A stretch of 9,204 nt of DNA, taken from the NCBI GenBank assembly GCA_946478755.1, contig CAMLDJ010000215.1, positions 1 through 9,204 on the forward strand. The letters are read 5' to 3'. Of this stretch, positions 6,410-9,204 are shown piece by piece. The first letter of the stretch is position 1. Every line of letters begins with the position of its first letter. The DNA comes from an uncultured Pedobacter sp. GTDB lineage: Bacteria; Bacteroidota; Bacteroidia; Sphingobacteriales; Sphingobacteriaceae. The notes beneath the pieces are model-generated. The model did no database searches and had not been told where the DNA came from. It saw only the letters and a list, made by a program, of their open reading frames with translations. The position numbers and the translations under genes are program-made.

Positions 6410-7555
6410 TTATAATTTCATTAGTCTTTCAACGGCTTTTTCCAGCGTTTCTTGTTTTTTTGCGAAACAAAACCTCAATATTTGGTAATCAGTATTTTTC
6501 ATATAAAAGGCTGAAACAGGGATACTTGCTACACCGTATTCCTTAACCAGCTTCAATGCCATATCTGTGTCCTTTTCTTTGTTTAGGTGTGCATAGCTAA
6601 CGCATTGGAAGTAGGAACCATTACAAGGTAGTAATTTAAAGTTAGTTTCTAAAAGCAGATTACGGAAGAAATCCCGTTTCTGCTGAAAGAATGCAGATAG
6701 GCTCGTATACGTTTCCTTGTCTTTAAGATAATTGGCAATCCCCATTTGCATAGGGGTGTTTACACTGAAAACATTAAACTGGTGAATTTTTCGAAACTCC
6801 TTCATCAATTGTTCAGGTGCCAGGCAATAACCCAGTTTCCAGCCTGTGGTATGTAATAGTTTTCCAAATGAAGCCGTAATAAAGCTTCGTTCCCTTAATT
6901 CAGGATATAAAGCAATGCTCTGATGTCTACGTTCGTCAAATATGATGTGTTCATATACCTCATCACTTAAAATGAGAATATCGGTGTTTTTTGTAAGTTT
7001 AATCAGTGCTTTGATATCCTTTTCGCTTAAGATGCATCCTGTGGGATTTTGCGGACTGTTCAGGATAATCATTTTAGTGTTTGCCGTGAATAGCTTTTTA
7101 ACCATTTCCCAATCTATTTCATAATTGGGAGGAGTCAGTTCATAGGGCTTAACCAGTCCACCTAGTAATTTAACTGCCGGAGCATAGCAATCATAGGCAG
7201 GTTCGAAAATAATCACCTCATCACCAGAGTTGATACAGGAGCTTAAAGCCGTAAAGATGGCCTGTGTAGCGCCTGCGGTAATTGTTATTTCTGTATCCGG
7301 ATGGTAGCTGGCACCATATAGATCGCTTACCTTTTCGGCAATTAGCTCTCTAAGCAGTGGTAGGCCCGGCATTGGCGCATACTGATTGAAGCCTTTTTGC
7401 ATGGCATCCGTAACAAAATTTAATAGTTTAGGATCACAATCATAATCGGGAAAGCCTTGTGATAGGTTGATGGCATTATGTTCTTCTGCCAGTTTCGACA
7501 TTACGGTAAAAATCGTGGTGTCTGTGTATGGTAATTTTGACTGTATAGATATCAT
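6410..7555 (-). CDS. PLP-dependent methionine/glutamine aminotransferase, YbdL-like (class I/II)
   Basis: This 381-residue fold-type I aminotransferase has INLSQGFPD (29-37), NQYAPMPG (57-64), NPTG (170-173), DEVYEH (198-203, D198 to the PLP nitrogen), the Schiff-base K232 in SFGK followed by TGWKLGYC, and a late arginine in ILRFCFAKK for the substrate carboxylate. It aligns closely with E. coli YbdL (386 aa) from memory, including the start QSKLP-x-x-x-TTIFT-x-MS. YbdL and the related KAT/glutamine transaminase K enzymes prefer methionine, glutamine and aromatic amino acids with 2-oxo acids. The next gene is an omega-amidase, which would remove 2-oxoglutaramate formed when glutamine is the donor. 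ATG 7555 heads the minus-strand series; TATTTTCG (7563-7570), one base off TAnnTTTG, lies just upstream. Exact amino donor preference is inferred. Confidence 0.9.
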   Translation of the reverse strand: MISIQSKLPYTDTTIFTVMSKLAEEHNAINLSQGFPDYDCDPKLLNFVTDAMQKGFNQYAPMPGLPLLRELIAEKVSDLYGASYHPDTEITITAGATQAIFTALSSCINSGDEVIIFEPAYDCYAPAVKLLGGLVKPYELTPPNYEIDWEMVKKLFTANTKMIILNSPQNPTGCILSEKDIKALIKLTKNTDILILSDEVYEHIIFDERRHQSIALYPELRERSFITASFGKLLHTTGWKLGYCLAPEQLMKEFRKIHQFNVFSVNTPMQMGIANYLKDKETYTSLSAFFQQKRDFFRNLLLETNFKLLPCNGSYFQCVSYAHLNKEKDTDMALKLVKEYGVASIPVSAFYMKNTDYQILRFCFAKKQETLEKAVERLMKL

Positions 7556-7623
7556 GTTGTAACGAAAATAGAAATAATATTTTATCAGCTTATATCAGAT
7601 TTATTTAATAATTTCAGCCTGCT
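7556..7623. promoter_or_regulatory. Divergent intergenic region between the aminotransferase and the YhhQ-family transporter
   Basis: This 68-bp AT-rich gap must contain the start signals of both genes. On the minus strand TATTTTCG (7563-7570) is a near -7 box with the start site falling almost on the ATG. For the transporter I see no good TAnnTTTG and no Shine-Dalgarno sequence. I see no preQ1-type riboswitch signature (no C-rich loop and A-rich tail of a small pseudoknot). Confidence 0.3.
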
Positions 7624-8394
7624 ATGAGTTTTAAAACAAAAGAAAGCAAGTTGTTGCTCGTTCTTGGAGCTTTTTTTGTGGCTAATGCCATTTTATCGGA
7701 GTTTATTGGCGTAAAAATTTTTACTGTCGAAGGAACGCTCGGTATTAAACAATTTGATATTAGTTTACTCGGGGTGCCTGATTTGTCTTTTAATATGTCG
7801 GCTGGTGTATTGACCTGGCCCTTGATATTTATTATGACCGACATCATTAATGAGTATTTTGGTGTTAGGCAGGTGCGCTTCTTATCTGTTTTGACAGCTA
7901 TCTTGATTTCCTATGCCTTCATTGTTGTAGGGGGGGCTATGCGCCTTACACCTTCAGGTTTTTGGGTAAACCAGACGATTAATGGCCAGCAGGTAAATAT
8001 GAACGCTGCATTTGCGGGAATATTCGGCCAGGGGATGTGGATCATTGTGGGTTCGATAGTTGCTTTTTTGATAGGACAGATTGCAGATGTGATGATTTTT
8101 CACCGGATTAAAAAAATCACCGGGGATAAGGCGCTATGGCTGCGGGCAACCGGATCAACATTGGTATCGCAATGTGTAGACAGCTTCGTGGTGATCTTTA
8201 TTGCATTTTATTTAAATCCACAATACCACTGGAGCTGGCAAATGGTCGCAGCCATTGGCCTGGTCAATTATACGTATAAGTTTATTGTCGCTATTTTAAT
8301 GACCCCAATACTGTATATTGTGCACGGCATTATCGACAATTACCTGGGTAAAGATCTTGCGCAACGCATGATAAAAATGGCAGGAAGGAGATAG
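7624..8394 (+). CDS. yhhQ: Queuosine precursor transporter, YhhQ family
   Basis: This 256-residue membrane protein has six likely membrane segments, around residues 10-30, 58-80, 86-108, 128-155, 175-200 and 208-236. Characteristic stretches are TWPLIFIMTDIINEYFG, where acidic residues follow a helix, the segment IGQIADVMIFHRIKK, and WLRATGSTLVSQCVDSF, which match the YhhQ/VUT family. E. coli YhhQ (about 220 aa) imports preQ0 and preQ1 across the inner membrane. The extra length lies mainly in the loop around residues 110-130 and in the first periplasmic segment. The gene stands alone, divergent from the aminotransferase and convergent with the gre-family gene. QueE in this window points to a related 7-deazaguanine theme, but with synthesis rather than uptake. 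The substrate is inferred from family membership. Confidence 0.88.
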   Translation: MSFKTKESKLLLVLGAFFVANAILSEFIGVKIFTVEGTLGIKQFDISLLGVPDLSFNMSAGVLTWPLIFIMTDIINEYFGVRQVRFLSVLTAILISYAFIVVGGAMRLTPSGFWVNQTINGQQVNMNAAFAGIFGQGMWIIVGSIVAFLIGQIADVMIFHRIKKITGDKALWLRATGSTLVSQCVDSFVVIFIAFYLNPQYHWSWQMVAAIGLVNYTYKFIVAILMTPILYIVHGIIDNYLGKDLAQRMIKMAGRR

Positions 8395-8415
8395 GAAAGG
8401 TCCTGATATCTCCTT
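8385..8415. terminator. Bidirectional terminator-like hairpin at the transporter/gre junction
   Basis: AAGGAGATA (8385-8393) and TATCTCCTT (8407-8415) are perfect 9-bp arms around a 13-nt loop in which GGA (8394-8396) and TCC (8401-8403) can pair further. It overlaps the transporter stop codon (8392-8394) and ends 17 bp before the gre stop on the other strand. On the plus strand it is followed by only TGG; the T run is short, so it is a moderate intrinsic terminator at best. Confidence 0.5.
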
Positions 8416-8431
8416 TGGTCACCTTCAGTTG

Positions 8432-8809
8432 CTACCATCTCCTGACTTCCAGTATTTTGAATTCCTGGATACCGTCTGGCATTTCCCAAGTGATGCTGTC
8501 GCCGGTTCTATATCCGAATAAAGCGATGCCTATAGGAGCAAAAACAGAAACCTTCTGTGCTTTTATGTTTGCTTCTTCGGGCATGACCAGTTTAAAGGTA
8601 AATTCCTTTCCGGTTTTTATATCGGCTATCCTTGCTTCAGATTTTAAACAGACTACATCCGAAGGAAGTTCGTCTTCGGCGTAAATGGTCGCAGCTTTTA
8701 GCTCAGCCTGAAGCTTTTCTTTGTTGTAGGCACTCATATTCGATTTTTCTAAATGTTCTCTTAATAGTTTGAAGTCGCTCTTTGATAAGGCTAATGATTT
8801 TGTTTCCAT
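8432..8809 (-). CDS. Short GreA/GreB-family protein, Rnk-like (secondary-channel RNA polymerase binder)
   Basis: This 125-residue protein has a short helical N-terminus (about 1-45, charged, with KSDFKLLREHLEKS) followed by a GreA/GreB C-terminal FKBP-like domain (about 48-125). The recognisable core is DELPSDVV, then KTGKEFTFKLVMPEEAN, VSVFAPIGIALFGYRTGDSITWEMPDG, and the closing EFKILEVRRW. It is much shorter than GreA (about 158 aa): the long antiparallel coiled coil with the acidic tip that stimulates RNA polymerase cleavage is missing. That architecture fits Rnk (136 aa in E. coli), which binds polymerase near the secondary channel and competes with Gre factors. It is therefore likely a polymerase-binding modulator without cleavage stimulation, though the specific role in this organism is unknown. 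ATG 8809 is the first start; no clear -7 box or ribosome binding site precedes it. It is convergent with the transporter. Confidence 0.85.
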   Translation of the reverse strand: METKSLALSKSDFKLLREHLEKSNMSAYNKEKLQAELKAATIYAEDELPSDVVCLKSEARIADIKTGKEFTFKLVMPEEANIKAQKVSVFAPIGIALFGYRTGDSITWEMPDGIQEFKILEVRRW

Positions 8810-8910
8810 AATGTTGTGTATGATAAATTGATTTGTTTAATGGATTAAAGAAATGCCAACATAATTTAACCCGCTGCACTGGCTGGCTGCTTTAGTTCAG
8901 AAATTAGTAT

Positions 8911-8935
8911 AGCATGCTGATCAGAAAATTTCTGA
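8911..8935. repeat. Three overlapping palindromes
   Basis: AGCATGCT (8911-8918), CTGATCAG (8917-8924) and TCAGAAA-A-TTTCTGA (8921-8935, 7-bp arms) are perfect and overlap each other by 2 and 4 bases. The last directly abuts the GC-rich stem that begins at 8935. They may be an operator upstream of the gre-family gene, whose start is about 100 bp away, or part of a transcript end. Confidence 0.4.
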
Positions 8936-8974
8936 GCCCCTGAATCGAAGAAGGAAAGGAAAGGATTCGGGGCT
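8935..8974 (-). terminator. GC-rich bulged stem-loop right after the small ORF
   Basis: AGCCCC (8935-8940) pairs with GGGGCT (8969-8974), and GAATC (8942-8946) with GATTC (8964-8968) after a single bulged T at 8941, leaving a 17-nt purine-rich loop on the plus strand. On the minus strand the stem begins at the stop codon of the small ORF (8974-8976), a typical terminator position, but it is followed by CAGAAATTTT rather than a clean T run. Confidence 0.4.
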
Positions 8975-9126
8975 TAAATAATAAAGTCTTTACTCGTAGT
9001 TCGGAAAGTAAAGCCCAAAGGATAGTTTTCTCTAAAAAACTTTTTGAACAGGGTGTAAGCCTGCAACTGACTTTTGTTGTAAGTCGCCATTATTGCTTTA
9101 TATGTTCCTGTTTGTTCCACTTCCAC
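8974..9126 (-). CDS. Possible small ORF of unknown function (50 aa from GTG 9126; 38 aa from ATG 9090)
   Basis: The minus-strand frame is open for 64 codons from 9168 to the TAA at 8974-8976. It reads as a plausible protein: LPTLVEVEQTGTYKAI, then MATYNKSQLQAYTLF, then KKFFRENYPLGFTFRT and TSKDFII, with a likely amphipathic helix around QLQAYTLFKKFFREN. Possible starts are GTG 9126, GTG 9120 and ATG 9090. In the same frame an ATG at 9177 sits 5 nt after AGGA (9183-9186), a good Shine-Dalgarno spacing, but its third codon is TAA (ATG TCA TAA), so the natural gene might be broken at codon 3 or start later. A stem-loop follows immediately at the stop. I do not recognise a family. Length and composition could also arise by chance. 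Confidence 0.3.
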   Translation of the reverse strand: MEVEQTGTYKAIMATYNKSQLQAYTLFKKFFRENYPLGFTFRTTSKDFII

Positions 9127-9204
9127 TAATGTCGGCAGCTTTTTTTTAAATTCAAAGCAAAACGGATATTATGACATTTTTATCCTTTTATCAAAAATAA
9201 AAGT

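Larger units (their letters stand above)
8810..9204. other. 395-bp region without a firm gene, rich in palindromes and hairpins
   Basis: From the gre start to the right edge there is no long open frame. It contains a 15-bp palindrome (8921-8935) with two others overlapping upstream, a bulged GC-rich stem (8935-8974), an alternative pairing with 9011-9016, a 7-bp stem CTTTACT (8988-8994) / AGTAAAG (9007-9013), an A8 run (minus strand 9142-9149 region) and one small minus-strand open frame listed separately. No tRNA, riboswitch or transposon end is recognised. Confidence 0.6.

Noticed and set aside
7556..7623. preQ1 riboswitch ahead of the queuosine-precursor transporter
   Set aside because: The 68-bp AT-rich gap shows no compact pseudoknot with a C-rich loop and A-rich tail.
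8415..8684. 89-codon plus-strand open frame after the transporter
   Set aside because: It is antisense to the Rnk-like gene, whose GreA/GreB C-terminal motifs are recognisable, and its translation looks like a shadow.
8971..9016. tRNA gene in the structured right-hand region
   Set aside because: The stems do not form a cloverleaf; there is no T-arm GTTCGAATC-type motif and no CCA end at a suitable distance.

Overview
The window looks like chromosomal DNA of a Bacteroidota, most likely Sphingobacteriaceae (Pedobacter or a relative). The support is a PD40-OmpA type envelope protein, weak Shine-Dalgarno signals, TAnnTTTG-type -7 boxes close to start codons, moderate AT richness, and protein sequences of QueE, FolD and LepA that resemble this group. 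The family placement is inferred from recognition, not from a search. There is no phage, insertion sequence, CRISPR array, tRNA or rRNA in the window.

Layout from left to right. Positions 1-1594 (minus) hold the N-terminal 531 residues of a TPR / PD40 propeller / CRD / OmpA envelope protein that runs off the left edge. queE (minus) follows, and a small Rieske [2Fe-2S] protein is transcribed divergently from it. The Rieske gene converges on folD. From about 7555 down to 2697 the minus strand carries a co-directional series: a YbdL-like aminotransferase, a YafV-like omega-amidase, lepA (EF4) and folD. The first three are tightly spaced (23 and 30 bp), but lepA and folD are separated by a 186-bp gap filled with a heptamer repeat element. 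A YhhQ-family queuosine-precursor transporter is divergent from the aminotransferase and converges on a short Rnk-like GreA/GreB-family gene. The last 395 bp hold a possible small or decayed ORF plus several palindromes and hairpins.

Functional links. The aminotransferase and omega-amidase form a glutamine-transaminase / omega-amidase pair that would make transamination from glutamine irreversible, for example when regenerating methionine from its 2-oxo acid. QueE (7-deazaguanine synthesis) and the YhhQ-type transporter (7-deazaguanine salvage) serve the same tRNA modification but are not in one operon. LepA and FolD are housekeeping genes.

The least explained items are the heptad repeat with inverted copies between lepA and folD, which carries stop codons in every frame, and the structured right-hand end with its 64-codon open frame beginning just after a well-placed ATG-TCA-TAA. 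I found no clear evidence of an entirely new biological system.
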